Below the pieces are notes generated by a model that worked only from the letters and a program-made list of their open reading frames with translations, did no database searches and had not been told where the DNA came from. From Chitinophaga ginsengisegetis (GTDB lineage: Bacteria > Bacteroidota > Bacteroidia > Chitinophagales > Chitinophagaceae), in assembly GCF_900168065.1 (NCBI RefSeq), contig NZ_FUZZ01000003.1, positions 186,001-250,000 on the forward strand: 64,000 nt of DNA. Direction: 5' to 3'. Below, one piece after another: positions 1-9,303 of this stretch; within the stretch, counting starts at the first letter, position 1; the number at the start of each line of letters is the position of its first letter. The translations under genes and the position numbers were made by a program.

Positions 1-724
1 GTTGCAATATGAGCCACATGGCTTCCACGTAGTCCTTTGCATGTCCCCAGTCACGCTTCGCATCCAGGTTACCCATATAAAGCTTATCCTGCATACCCAA
101 TGATAACTTGGCGACTGCACGGGTAATTTTTCTCGTTACAAAAGTTTCACCACGAAGCGGACTTTCATGGTTGAACAAAATTCCATTACAGGCAAACATA
201 TTATATGCTTCCCTGTAGTTGACAGTAATCCAATAGGCATACATTTTAGCTACTGCATATGGAGAACGTGGATAAAAGGGTGTTTTTTCAGATTGGGGGA
301 CTTCCTGTACCAGGCCATACAATTCCGAGGTAGAAGCCTGATATATTCTTGTTTTATTTGTTAATCCCAATAATCTGACTGCTTCCAGAATTCTTAGCGT
401 GCCGATACCATCCACATCAGCTGTATACTCAGGTGCTTCGAAGCTAACCTGAACATGACTCATAGCTCCAAGGTTATATATTTCGTCTGGCTGTACCTCC
501 TGAATAATACGGATCAGGTTTGTGCTATCTGAGAGGTCTCCATAATGAAGTTTGAGGTTCACATCCTTATCATGAGGATCCTGATATAAATGATCAATTC
601 TATCAGTGTTAAAGAGTGAACTTCTCCTTTTAATGCCATGCACTTCATAACCTTTTTTCAGCAGTAACTGAGCCAGATAGGCACCATCCTGACCGGTAAT
701 CCCGGTAATAAGGGCAATCTTCAT
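1..724 (-). CDS. gmd: GDP-mannose 4,6-dehydratase, C-terminus beyond left edge
   Basis: Converts GDP-mannose to GDP-4-keto-6-deoxymannose, the first step to GDP-fucose, GDP-rhamnose or GDP-perosamine for surface polysaccharides; cytoplasmic SDR enzyme. The visible 241 residues start at the ATG at 724 and open with [17 protein letters not shown], the GxxGxxG NADP-binding loop with the GQDG typical of Gmd. [15 protein letters not shown] follows, then STSELYG and a [10 protein letters not shown] block giving the catalytic Ser/Thr, Tyr and Lys, and the NHESPLRG substrate loop. The frame is open to position 1. It is the most downstream visible gene of the leftward polysaccharide locus, 40 bp after an SDR gene. 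Identification is firm; which deoxysugar is finally made cannot be told from this window. Confidence 0.93.
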   Translation of the reverse strand, partial: MKIALITGITGQDGAYLAQLLLKKGYEVHGIKRRSSLFNTDRIDHLYQDPHDKDVNLKLHYGDLSDSTNLIRIIQEVQPDEIYNLGAMSHVQVSFEAPEYTADVDGIGTLRILEAVRLLGLTNKTRIYQASTSELYGLVQEVPQSEKTPFYPRSPYAVAKMYAYWITVNYREAYNMFACNGILFNHESPLRGETFVTRKITRAVAKLSLGMQDKLYMGNLDAKRDWGHAKDYVEAMWLILQ

Positions 725-764
725 TTTTAGTTTTTGTATTAAAAGCGTAGGCTATGATCTTAAA

Positions 765-1727
765 TTAATTTTCCTTAACAATATTCTTAACTGTTGCATC
801 CAAACCTTCAGATAAAGAATATGGAGGCTGAAACCCTATGTCCTTCACCTTATCTGCTGAAAATTGAGTAGTAGCACAAAATTTCTTCACTCTCACAGCA
901 CTGATAGGAAATTTTTTATTTAAAACCTTTGCTACTATATCCAAAAACACTCCCCCACTATAGCCAATAGCATATGGAATTCTCAGGGGAGCTATTCTTT
1001 TATTCAATGTTATTCCCGCCTGTGTCACCAATTCGTTCACACTAAGATCTGGTTTATCAGCATAGTTAAAAACGTGATACCCGGAGAGCTGTTCGTCTAT
1101 ACAATATTTTATAAAGGAAGAAACATTTTCCACATATGCCATCGACTTTTTGTTCTTTCCGCTTCCAATCATCATAAATTTACCGAAAGCTATCTGCTTA
1201 AGCAGATTATATACATTCCCCCTGTTACCTGGCCCAAAAACTACAGTAGGTCTTATAATAACAAGCGTTCTGTTCCGAGGATCTTTGTTAAACCATTCTC
1301 TTAAAACCTCTTCTGCCTCCCATTTGCTTTTACCGTAATGGTTAAATGGATCCGCTGCAAACAACTCATCGGGGTTTTCCTTGTTCAGACCATAAACCGC
1401 TACAGAACTTGTGAAGATTATTCTATTGATATTTTTCTCTTCAAGCTCATTCAGCACATTTCTTGTTCCTGCTACATTTACATCATAATACAAGGAAGTA
1501 GGACTAACATCATCCCGATGTTCTGCAGCCAGCAATACCGTCCAGTCACATGGTTGAAGACCACTCTTAAGTGATTGCACCTCTCTTACATCCGCAATGA
1601 CTGTTTGCGCCGGAAAGAAAGATGACTTTGCTTTATCAAGGTTGGTGAAATCATAATTACCATCCTCTAATTTGTTCATCAGATTAGAGCCAATAAATCC
1701 GGAGCCTCCAATAATTGTAACTCTCAT
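765..1727 (-). CDS. NAD-dependent epimerase/dehydratase (extended SDR)
   Basis: Probable nucleotide-sugar epimerase, dehydratase or 4-ketoreductase acting in the cytoplasm on a precursor for the polysaccharide. The 320-residue protein starts with a GGSGFIGSN Rossmann loop (residues 7-15), has a TSSVAVYG segment around residue 106-113, and a YGKSK motif (Tyr131, Lys135) giving the SDR catalytic pair. Length fits the extended SDR family. It lies between a family 2 glycosyltransferase and gmd, so it may act on the Gmd product or on a UDP-sugar. Substrate cannot be assigned from sequence alone. Confidence 0.85.
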   Translation of the reverse strand: MRVTIIGGSGFIGSNLMNKLEDGNYDFTNLDKAKSSFFPAQTVIADVREVQSLKSGLQPCDWTVLLAAEHRDDVSPTSLYYDVNVAGTRNVLNELEEKNINRIIFTSSVAVYGLNKENPDELFAADPFNHYGKSKWEAEEVLREWFNKDPRNRTLVIIRPTVVFGPGNRGNVYNLLKQIAFGKFMMIGSGKNKKSMAYVENVSSFIKYCIDEQLSGYHVFNYADKPDLSVNELVTQAGITLNKRIAPLRIPYAIGYSGGVFLDIVAKVLNKKFPISAVRVKKFCATTQFSADKVKDIGFQPPYSLSEGLDATVKNIVKEN

Positions 1728-1772
1728 AGAATCTTTAGTTTTACGAATTGTATCCTGTTATAAAAACAGAAG

Positions 1773-2594
1773 CTATTTTCTTAACACCTTTGTATAAACA
1801 AAATTCAACATAGAAACGGGTAACAATTTCAGTATTATTCTCGCTGCAGAATACAGATAAAATTCCCTGGAGGTAATAAATTTATCCTTTACCATTAGGC
1901 GGAAAAATTTTAGCTCTTCTTTTATGTATCCCATTCCCCGCCTCCTGCCTACCATATTATTATTCCCTACACGTGCGTATACGAGCGTTTCAGGAAGATT
2001 ATGAAAACGACATCCATTTAACAACATCTTATACCAGAGATTATAATCCTCTAATACTCGCTTATGCCAGTAACTGCCTGCGTCAAGCGCTTTTTTCTTA
2101 TTCATCATTACTGTCATATGATTGACAGGGTTACGGTACTTGGCGAACGCTCGGATTTCCTCTTGTTGAACAGGCACCTTTCTGAATCTATTCAAATCGC
2201 CTGGAACATCAGCAAACTCCTCTATATAGCTCCCTACCAGATCAATATCAAGATGTTTTTGTAAAAATATCGCCTGCTTTTCAAATCTGTCTGGTTTAGC
2301 TATATCGTCGGAATCCATTCTGGCAACAAATGCATATTTGCAGTAACGCAAACCTGTATCCATAGCATATCCCATGCCTTTATTTTCCTTCAGCTTGATA
2401 ATATTCAATTTATCGGGATAATCAGATTTGTACTTGTTTATAACAGTATACAGTTCATCGGTAAGGGGTCCATCCTCCACTATTACAATTTCCGTAGGGA
2501 TTAATGTCTGTTCTAATATACTTTTTAAGGCACGGTCTAAAAACGCAGGTTTTTCTTTTATATAGACAGGCATTAAGACAGAAAACTCAAACAT
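1773..2594 (-). CDS. Family 2 glycosyltransferase
   Basis: Inverting GT-A transferase, probably adding one sugar to the lipid-linked repeat unit at the inner face of the cytoplasmic membrane. The N-terminus FSVLMPVY begins the nucleotide-binding fold, ED at residues 40-41 binds the base, MDSDD (Asp94, Asp96, Asp97) is the metal-binding DxD, and VLEDYNLW near residue 180 provides the likely catalytic base. Its 273 residues are usual for GT2 enzymes of O-antigen loci. It is separated from the other leftward genes by the opposite-strand gene at 2803-4557. Donor and acceptor are unknown. Confidence 0.88.
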   Translation of the reverse strand: MFEFSVLMPVYIKEKPAFLDRALKSILEQTLIPTEIVIVEDGPLTDELYTVINKYKSDYPDKLNIIKLKENKGMGYAMDTGLRYCKYAFVARMDSDDIAKPDRFEKQAIFLQKHLDIDLVGSYIEEFADVPGDLNRFRKVPVQQEEIRAFAKYRNPVNHMTVMMNKKKALDAGSYWHKRVLEDYNLWYKMLLNGCRFHNLPETLVYARVGNNNMVGRRRGMGYIKEELKFFRLMVKDKFITSREFYLYSAARIILKLLPVSMLNFVYTKVLRK

Positions 2595-2802
2595 ATATTA
2601 TTTATACTTACTATGGAAGATTAAAATTAGATTAATTTTCAATATATAATTTAGCGTGGCATCATTTCTGCCGGTAAATTGTTATAACTGCTTTAGTATA
2701 GACCTACTATTCATAAATTACAAATTAATAATAGGAATCGAAATTATGCAATAATTCGATTTAAACGGGTGTTTTTTATAAGTGTTATTAAAAGAAAGTT
2801 AT

Positions 2803-4557
2803 ATGAAAAGATTAAATTTTCTCTTCTTTGCTCTCCCGCTCTTGCTGGTAGTGAATGTAATATGCGCTCAGTCGCTGGTATTAAGCCAAAGAACGGCTTC
2901 TCAAACAGCCATTGTTATTGCCGATAATAGTACACAACCTACATCGAAAGCTGCAAAAGAACTGCAAAAATATATAAAAAAAACACTAAGCATAGACGTT
3001 CCAATCACGAATAACGGTAATGCAAAAAATCAGATTATAATTGGACAAGGGGATTATATTAAATCAATGGCTCCCGAAGTGAATACATCAAAATTAGGAA
3101 CCGATGGATACACTATACTTACAAAAGGAACAAAACTCATTATAGCCGGGGGGAGTGGTAAGGGACCCTTGTTTGGCGTATATACACTGCTGGAAAAATA
3201 TTTCGGTTGCAGAATGTATACGGCAGATGTAATGAAAATCCCTAAAAGAAGCAGTCTTACTATCCCTGCTGTTAACCTCACAGAAATACCAACTTTGATT
3301 TTAAGAGATGTTTTTTACCTAGGCGCAATGGACTCCTCATATTCAGATTGGCATAAATTAATTCATGCAAGAAGTACTAATTCTTCTTTATTTGGCATAT
3401 TTGCACACACCGGTTTTCAGATAATGCCACCCAAGCAATATTTTAATACTCATCCCGAATATTATTCCCTGGTAAAAGGCAAAAGACAGCCATTACAACT
3501 GGATCCTACCAATAAAGACGTATATAATATTTTGCTTGGATGGCTAAATGCAAAAATTAAAAATCAACCCCAATATAACTATTGGTCCGTTTCAGTGGAG
3601 GATAATGGTTCTTATTGCGAGTGCGACAAATGTCTGCCAGTAATTAATAACACAAAAACACCTGGAGGACCAACAATCGCGCTGGCAAATAATCTTGCAC
3701 AGAACTTTCCTAATGAAAATATTTCAGCACTCGCATATTCCTATACACGTAATCCACCGCAGAATATGAAATTAGCCCCCAATTTAAATATCATGTATTG
3801 CCCTCAGCCCAAGAACTATGTAAGTAGTTATCAGGGGGATGACTATGCAGAAATGCACAATCAATTTGATGGCTGGCAGAAACTTACCAAAAATATCTTT
3901 GTCTGGGATTATGTCATAGATTATTCGGCGCTTGAATCTATCCATCCTAATTTATTGATATTAAAACCTAATCTGCAATACTTTGTAAATAAAGGTATTA
4001 AAGGTTATTTTGCAGAAGGAAATATTTTTCCAGACGGTGAATTTGCTGAGCTCAGAGCTTATCTTCTGTCTAAATTAACATGGGATCCAAATTTGGACGA
4101 TAATGCAGTAATAGATGACTTCCTGCAGGGCTTTTATGGAGATGCCGCACCTTCTTTAAAACGCTATATACAACTTACATCCTCTCAACTCACGGGCAAT
4201 AATAAGCTGACAGAAAGCATGATTAACAATTATGATGACCTGTTTGATGCTGCGATGAACAGCGTAAAAAACCAACCTGTATATCTGAAGCGAGTACAAA
4301 AAGAAAGAATTCCATTACAATATTCAGCCGTTCAGGCCTATCTGGATGAGGCTAGCAAGGACCCGGACCAATTCTTTAATAATACGCAAAAATATAACAA
4401 CTTTAATACGCATTTGGAAGGCTTCCTCACATCTGTAAAACAATGCGGTATTAAACGGCTTGTACACAATGAAAATAACCTGCCTCTCTATCAATTTTAC
4501 AGCGACTGGAAAAATAAGATGTCGACCTTAAAAAGTAAATCACTCATGAAAAAGTGA
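2803..4557 (+). CDS. Secreted DUF4838 protein, glycosidase-like
   Basis: Putative secreted glycoside-active protein. The chosen ATG at 2803 gives a clean signal peptide (MKRLNFLFFALPLLLVV, cleavage near VICAQS); a GTG seven codons upstream at 2782 would add residues that do not look like a signal. Residues about 45-140 resemble the N-terminal domain of alpha-glucuronidases (AAKELQKYIKKTL...). The middle carries SVEDNGSYCECDKC, the ND/CxCxxC signature of DUF4838. No catalytic assignment is secure. It is the only plus-strand gene inside the polysaccharide locus, so it may trim or release the polymer, or be an insertion. It ends in a bidirectional terminator. Confidence 0.82.
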   Translation: MKRLNFLFFALPLLLVVNVICAQSLVLSQRTASQTAIVIADNSTQPTSKAAKELQKYIKKTLSIDVPITNNGNAKNQIIIGQGDYIKSMAPEVNTSKLGTDGYTILTKGTKLIIAGGSGKGPLFGVYTLLEKYFGCRMYTADVMKIPKRSSLTIPAVNLTEIPTLILRDVFYLGAMDSSYSDWHKLIHARSTNSSLFGIFAHTGFQIMPPKQYFNTHPEYYSLVKGKRQPLQLDPTNKDVYNILLGWLNAKIKNQPQYNYWSVSVEDNGSYCECDKCLPVINNTKTPGGPTIALANNLAQNFPNENISALAYSYTRNPPQNMKLAPNLNIMYCPQPKNYVSSYQGDDYAEMHNQFDGWQKLTKNIFVWDYVIDYSALESIHPNLLILKPNLQYFVNKGIKGYFAEGNIFPDGEFAELRAYLLSKLTWDPNLDDNAVIDDFLQGFYGDAAPSLKRYIQLTSSQLTGNNKLTESMINNYDDLFDAAMNSVKNQPVYLKRVQKERIPLQYSAVQAYLDEASKDPDQFFNNTQKYNNFNTHLEGFLTSVKQCGIKRLVHNENNLPLYQFYSDWKNKMSTLKSKSLMKK

Positions 4558-4573
4558 TATCGCTTAAAATATA

Positions 4574-4611
4574 AAAAGGTGGCAGAAACTAAGCAGTTTT
4601 CGCCACCTTTT
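4574..4611. terminator. Bidirectional hairpin terminator
   Basis: Outer arms AAAAGGTGGC (4574-4583) and GCCACCTTTT (4602-4611) pair perfectly and the stem continues inside with one mismatch to an AAGC loop. T-rich tract on the right and A-rich on the left let it serve both the plus-strand DUF4838 gene and the convergent membrane-protein gene, whose stop codon (4589-4591) lies inside the hairpin. Confidence 0.85.
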
Positions 4612-5425
4612 GTTTTAATACAATAGCTGATCTGTACAAAGCATAATAGACGAAAAGTATGAGCAACCAGAAATATTCCTTATTAAGAGAGCTAATTATT
4701 AGTATAATACAACTAAAAATAGCATAGTAATACATCCGGAATTTATCCAGTGTAAATGGGGAAGAAAGAATAAAGCTCAATTGTCTGAAATTAAAGCGCT
4801 TTAATGCGGCCCTTTCCAGCAAATTGATCACAGGAAACGCCAACAATATAAATATTACATCAACAAGGCCAATAGTGTTAAATCCTTTATACAAAAGCAG
4901 GTATGAAGCAAATCTTATGCATACTAGTAAAAAATGCAGTAGCAGTGTCAACCGGCTTCTTACCCTGTTATAAAAAAGATAAATAGGCAGTATGACAATT
5001 ACAGCTCCCACGAATAAAAAATAATTAATTATTGGCATGTGAAAAAGAGCCAAGCTCCACAACAAAAGACATCCAAATAAAATTCTGAATATATAGATTA
5101 AAAATTTATTCTTCTCATAAAAAACAAAATCTTTATCCTTCAACCTGATAGTGGGATTCGATTCTCCTTTAATAGTTTCCGTATCATTTTCTATATAGCC
5201 AACTTCATAAAAATTATAAATTGCACCTACCTGTAGTAGATACATAAGTACAAAATCGACAATCGAATGTGTATTGGCCATTTCCTGGAAATAGTGAAAA
5301 GAAATATAAGCGGTTGGCACTATATAAATAATAATCCAGGAAATTAATTTAGCAGGAGACGAAATTCTCGTTCTAAAAAAATATAAAGCCGGAATAAAAA
5401 ATTTAGCCTTATCTATCGAAAACAT
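4589..5425 (-). CDS. Polytopic membrane protein, possibly UbiA-like
   Basis: Not recognised with certainty. The 278 residues contain about seven to eight hydrophobic segments. After the second, the loop reads ENDTETIKGESNPTIRL, which recalls the first aspartate-rich motif and the following P-x-R of UbiA prenyltransferases, but a clear second DxxxD motif is not visible. The start overlaps the upstream HAD gene by 17 bp, implying coupled translation. HAD-family proteins paired with or fused to UbiA-type enzymes are known, for example in decaprenylphosphoryl-arabinose-type pathways, so a membrane lipid or polyprenyl modification is plausible. It could also be a structural membrane protein of the export system. 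The stop codon lies inside the shared terminator hairpin. Confidence 0.6.
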   Translation of the reverse strand: MFSIDKAKFFIPALYFFRTRISSPAKLISWIIIYIVPTAYISFHYFQEMANTHSIVDFVLMYLLQVGAIYNFYEVGYIENDTETIKGESNPTIRLKDKDFVFYEKNKFLIYIFRILFGCLLLWSLALFHMPIINYFLFVGAVIVILPIYLFYNRVRSRLTLLLHFLLVCIRFASYLLLYKGFNTIGLVDVIFILLAFPVINLLERAALKRFNFRQLSFILSSPFTLDKFRMYYYAIFSCIILIISSLNKEYFWLLILFVYYALYRSAIVLKQKVAKTA

Positions 5426-6080
5426 ATATTTCTTTTACAGTTGGGAATTTTGTCCAGAACAGTTCATTCTTCTTCTTGGCAACTATAAACGCCTCAGAAG
5501 ATTTACTAACCAGTTCAGCATCGCTCAAATTATCAGTAATAACAAAAGCCTTACTCACATCCAGGTTATGCAGCCTGCAGGTCTCCAGTTTATTTCCTAA
5601 TAAATCGTGTAGGATTCTTCCATTACAGATTCCCGTTTCACTGGCAAAGTCCAAGGTGGTGGCATAATATTCCTTCACTCCCAGCTCTTTTGCAATTGCC
5701 TGTACCAGGAAATCCATAGACGCAGAAACAATTGCAACCCTCTTCTCCTGAGCCATCTCATTTCTGAGCATTTCCTGCGCTATTGTAATTTCCTTATTCG
5801 ACAAGGTGGTTTTAATAAACTCTTCCGCCAGTAAGTTTAATTCTGTTCTTGCATACCCCTTCAGACTTCTGACAAAAATCACTCTTGTCAGGTCAAGCCC
5901 CAATAATTTGTATAGTACCTTATTAAATACTTTCCATCCGATAAAGTGAGATACCTTATTAAATAATCTGTACTGACGTTTCTCACTGAATACTTTCTCC
6001 CGTATAAAATCCATTGTGGTATTAGAATCATACAATGTTCCACACAAATCAAATATAACAATTCTCTTATCGCTGATCAT
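5409..6080 (-). CDS. HAD-superfamily protein with DxC motif
   Basis: HAD-fold protein of 223 residues, IB-like. Motif I is FDLCGTLYDSNTT: the nucleophile Asp11 is present but the usual second Asp (DxD) is Cys13. Motif II Ser is in VSASMDF, motif III Lys is in LLGNKLE, and motif IV is ITDNLSDAEL. The DxD to DxC change removes the usual general acid of HAD phosphatases, so it may be a weak or altered phosphatase or have another activity. It overlaps the next gene, a membrane protein, by 17 bp, and probably works with it. It sits between that gene and a GT2 gene. Confidence 0.75.
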   Translation of the reverse strand: MISDKRIVIFDLCGTLYDSNTTMDFIREKVFSEKRQYRLFNKVSHFIGWKVFNKVLYKLLGLDLTRVIFVRSLKGYARTELNLLAEEFIKTTLSNKEITIAQEMLRNEMAQEKRVAIVSASMDFLVQAIAKELGVKEYYATTLDFASETGICNGRILHDLLGNKLETCRLHNLDVSKAFVITDNLSDAELVSKSSEAFIVAKKKNELFWTKFPTVKEIYVFDR

Positions 6081-6112
6081 TTCCCAATATTAATTTTAAA
6101 CGATGATATATT

Positions 6113-7039
6113 TCACCAGTCTACCCTTCCACCTTTACCAGCCACGCCGTCCTTTATTCCTTTAAGTATATATTTCAGATACATTCTTCCGTTCTCCAAA
6201 AAAACAGGATAGAAAAAAAACTTCAAAGAAAATTTGCAGCCACTCATTAACTTCCAATATAATGGTACATATGAACGCCTGACTAAAAGGAGGTAATTCC
6301 TATAAAGATAATAACACCTCACCGGCTTAGGAATTCCCTTAAAATTAATGCCTAGTATTTTCTTGTCACCTTCTCCCAACGCATGATATAAATGAGCTGT
6401 TTCATCAATAAAAAAGGAATATCCTCCCTTCTCCCTGGCTCTCCAGCACCATTCGTGATCCACAGCATCAATAAACAGCGCTTCATCCATACCACCTGTC
6501 TTCTCCCATACCTCTTTTCTAATGAGGGTGCCAGAACTGATCAGTTCTGTAAGCTTTGTAACCTGTATCCCTTCAGCAACGGCAATGCCTTTTTTAAGCT
6601 TGGCTTTATATGCAACCCCAGTTTGGGTATTAATTGCCCGTGGACCAATTCCGCCTATATTATACTTTTCAATAGCAGACACTTGTTCATAAGATTTTAC
6701 CAGGGAAGCCACCATGTTATCGGCAGGTAAACTATCCTGATCGAAAAAAACGATACTATCCACTTTGGAAAATAGATATGAAGCCCCAGTGTTCTGAGCC
6801 ACAGCAATTCCTTTATTATCCCCTAAGGAAATATATTTAACTTTCGGCCATTGCTCACTTAACCGATCGTTCCAAATAGCCAACTCTGCAGCAGAATTAT
6901 CTACAATACAAATGTGCGTAATATTTTCCTGCTTATGAATAGCTTCCAGCTGCAATTCACTTTGCAGCAAGTCCGGATTATAATAGGTAATCATAATCCC
7001 AATACCAGCATTGCTTATGCTGTTCCTAGAGTCGACCAT
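6113..7039 (-). CDS. Family 2 glycosyltransferase, rhamnosyltransferase-like
   Basis: GT-A transferase resembling the RfbF/WbbL rhamnosyltransferases. The MITYYNPD start of the fold is near residue 16, VDNSA near 46-50, the metal site is FFDQDS (Asp100-x-Asp102), and DAVDHEWCWRAREKG near 190 matches the D/E-x-W catalytic region. At 308 residues it is full length for the group. The annotated ATG overlaps the upstream Wzy-like gene by 25 bp; ATG at about 6994 (MITYYNPD) is a shorter alternative. The rhamnose-type donor is a family guess. Confidence 0.85.
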   Translation of the reverse strand: MVDSRNSISNAGIGIMITYYNPDLLQSELQLEAIHKQENITHICIVDNSAAELAIWNDRLSEQWPKVKYISLGDNKGIAVAQNTGASYLFSKVDSIVFFDQDSLPADNMVASLVKSYEQVSAIEKYNIGGIGPRAINTQTGVAYKAKLKKGIAVAEGIQVTKLTELISSGTLIRKEVWEKTGGMDEALFIDAVDHEWCWRAREKGGYSFFIDETAHLYHALGEGDKKILGINFKGIPKPVRCYYLYRNYLLLVRRSYVPLYWKLMSGCKFSLKFFFYPVFLENGRMYLKYILKGIKDGVAGKGGRVDW

Positions 7040-8226
7040 TTTTGAAAAGAAGGGTTACGATCATAAAAATTCTGAAGTGCGTTAAGCACTAAAATTACGG
7101 CTATTTGATTAGAGTCAAAAATATATGGATTGGTGCAGGCGTATATTACATAACAAACATAAATGAATAGTAACCATTTATTACGGAATTTATATAGTGG
7201 CATCAGGACAATTACATAAAGAAAAACAAGTATAAATCCTATTACTCCCAGCTGATTTAAAACATAGAGCACTTGTAATTCAAAATATACATCTCCCCTG
7301 TAATCTCTTGCATATGTGGCCCTTTCAACGGTATGCCCTAGTCCGGTTCCTAACAAAAAAGTACCAGCATTTTGTGTCAGGTCATCCATTAGCAAAGCAG
7401 TTTGATCTGCACGAGTACTCAATGAACCTTCCTGTTTTCCTTCAAGCACAGGCTTTACATAATAAGTGTACACAGGTATGCTTAAAACAAAAACTGTCAT
7501 TAATAACAGAACTATTTTTCTTATAAGCTCCTTCGCAGTTTCTGAACGTAAAAAATACACCATATAAAATAAAGCCATTGAAATCACATATGCAAAATTC
7601 CCTGCTACTACACACGCAATCAGCAGTATTCCCCGTATAAGATATTTTCTCTTGATCGGATAAAAATAGGTGATAAATAATGTCAATGGAAGCAGGGCAT
7701 TTCCCTTTATCTGAACGATAAATAACCATCCATTATAAGTATATACATCCCCCCACTCTTTCTCCAGAAAAAAGAACCTGATTGGCATATAGCTTGTCAG
7801 GTCAAAAAATACGCTCAGATAAATTGAGAAAAGAATAATGACTATTGCTTGCAAAAGCATTATCGCTATAAATATTTTTAATAACCTTTCGGGAGGGACT
7901 AGATAGAAAGAGTAAATAAGTAATATCAGAAGTATAAAAAACCTTATATTTTTGACAACATCGTTCATTAAACATATGCTGTAAAACAAATCAAAAACCA
8001 AAAGACCAGTAAGCAAAAAAAGTAGAATCCTAAAATAAGAGGGGCCTTGATAAATATTATTTACTATTGGAAGAAAGTATACAAAATAAATTAATAATAA
8101 AAAGAGGTTCATTATTATGGAAAACCCACTAAATGGAACCTGCCTGGTCAAAAAAAAGAAAAATACTCCTGCAAAGAAAAGTAGAGCAGAATTTTTCAGA
8201 TTTATATTTTTAACGGGTGTGTTCAT
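7015..8226 (-). CDS. O-antigen/polysaccharide polymerase (Wzy-like)
   Basis: Integral membrane protein of 403 residues with roughly ten to twelve hydrophobic segments and one large periplasmic loop (about residues 255-320, with TRADQTALLMDDL and LLGTGLGHTVERATYARDY), the layout of O-antigen ligase/polymerase proteins. It probably joins flipped repeat units in the periplasm, working with Wzx (12369-13814) and Wzz (18062-19150). The GxGxGH stretch followed by an Arg is typical of the loop. Wzy proteins have little sequence identity, so the call rests on topology and context. It starts 3 bp after the stop of the upstream glycosyltransferase. Confidence 0.75.
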   Translation of the reverse strand: MNTPVKNINLKNSALLFFAGVFFFFLTRQVPFSGFSIIMNLFLLLIYFVYFLPIVNNIYQGPSYFRILLFLLTGLLVFDLFYSICLMNDVVKNIRFFILLILLIYSFYLVPPERLLKIFIAIMLLQAIVIILFSIYLSVFFDLTSYMPIRFFFLEKEWGDVYTYNGWLFIVQIKGNALLPLTLFITYFYPIKRKYLIRGILLIACVVAGNFAYVISMALFYMVYFLRSETAKELIRKIVLLLMTVFVLSIPVYTYYVKPVLEGKQEGSLSTRADQTALLMDDLTQNAGTFLLGTGLGHTVERATYARDYRGDVYFELQVLYVLNQLGVIGFILVFLYVIVLMPLYKFRNKWLLFIYVCYVIYACTNPYIFDSNQIAVILVLNALQNFYDRNPSFQKWSTLGTA

Positions 8227-8229
8227 GAA

Positions 8230-9303
8230 TTAATTAACATCGGTAAAAATCCTTCTCAACCAATTGGTAATATGGAAATCTTCAATATCTAGCTTGTGAG
8301 TTGGAACAGAAGATATAAATTCCCTATCTACTTCAAAATCTGACCCTTCAAGCACATATACATATTCTTTATTATATATACTTTCTTTTTTAATATTCAC
8401 ATTTGAAGTTATAACTTTTTTTCCCCTTGCGAGGGTTTCAATGGTCCTTATTGTTAATCCAACCTGTCCAGGGACAGGAATATCCACGACACATTTAGCA
8501 CGATTTGTCAATTCTGCTACTTCTTCGCGCCCTAAAACACTAGTTGTAATAAAATCTGCTTCATTCTTACACTTATTGATTTTAGCAATAAGTGTTCTGT
8601 AACCAGGGAATAACAAGCGCTTGATGGCGTTAAGTACTTTTCTTCCCCTGGTAGCATCGTTTGCCTGAAAATATAGTCTGAGAAAAGAACGAAGTTCCAT
8701 CCGCCTCGAATAGTGATCCAGGTCTAACAGAATGTCGCAACGATTCATTGATGCAAGACCTACCGAACCAATATAAAGAAGGTCTATATCCTCCTTATTT
8801 GCTGCGCTATTGTCAACTGCTGTATACTCGTTAGTGTAAAATAACGGCAAATACTTTAAAGCCTCCCATTTATCACAATCAAGCGGGTCAAAAGAATAAG
8901 CGCGGTCAAATAACAAAAAAAGTTTTGAATGATCCCAAACTGAAAACGAATCCCAAAAATATATTATAGAGATTATTTTCTTATTGAAAGTCTTAACATG
9001 TGTAAGCAATTCCGGGGTAATAGAAAACCCTCCAATACAGAAAAAATAATCATACTCTTTTAGTCCAATTGAATTTATGATTTCATCATTGTATTTCTTC
9101 TTCCTGTTCGGCAAAAAAAACTTCCTGACACTACGGGCAAGCCATGATGATTTTTCATATTCAGGAAAAAACTTGTTTTCATAAAAATCAACCTCTGCTC
9201 CCTGATTTTTTAATTCATCCAAAATCTTTGTATGATAATCATAAAATATCTGGCCAACAAACAGTATACGTTTGTTTTTTAAGTATTGCTCCTGCATAAT
9301 CAT
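8230..9303 (-). CDS. Glycosyltransferase, GT-B type (CgeB/family 1-like)
   Basis: Predicted cytoplasmic GT-B enzyme of 357 residues. The N-terminal half begins KRILFVGQIFYDYH, a Rossmann-type strand and loop, and includes an FCIGGFSITPELL segment. The C-terminal half has VDIPVPGQVGLTIRTIETLARGKKVITSN, the P-x-Q-x-G...R-x-x-E pattern that binds the nucleotide donor in CgeB-like/family 1 transferases. It overlaps the upstream epimerase gene by 4 bp, so translation is probably coupled. Sugar specificity is unknown. ATG at 9297 is an equally possible start. Confidence 0.75.
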   Translation of the reverse strand: MIMQEQYLKNKRILFVGQIFYDYHTKILDELKNQGAEVDFYENKFFPEYEKSSWLARSVRKFFLPNRKKKYNDEIINSIGLKEYDYFFCIGGFSITPELLTHVKTFNKKIISIIYFWDSFSVWDHSKLFLLFDRAYSFDPLDCDKWEALKYLPLFYTNEYTAVDNSAANKEDIDLLYIGSVGLASMNRCDILLDLDHYSRRMELRSFLRLYFQANDATRGRKVLNAIKRLLFPGYRTLIAKINKCKNEADFITTSVLGREEVAELTNRAKCVVDIPVPGQVGLTIRTIETLARGKKVITSNVNIKKESIYNKEYVYVLEGSDFEVDREFISSVPTHKLDIEDFHITNWLRRIFTDVN

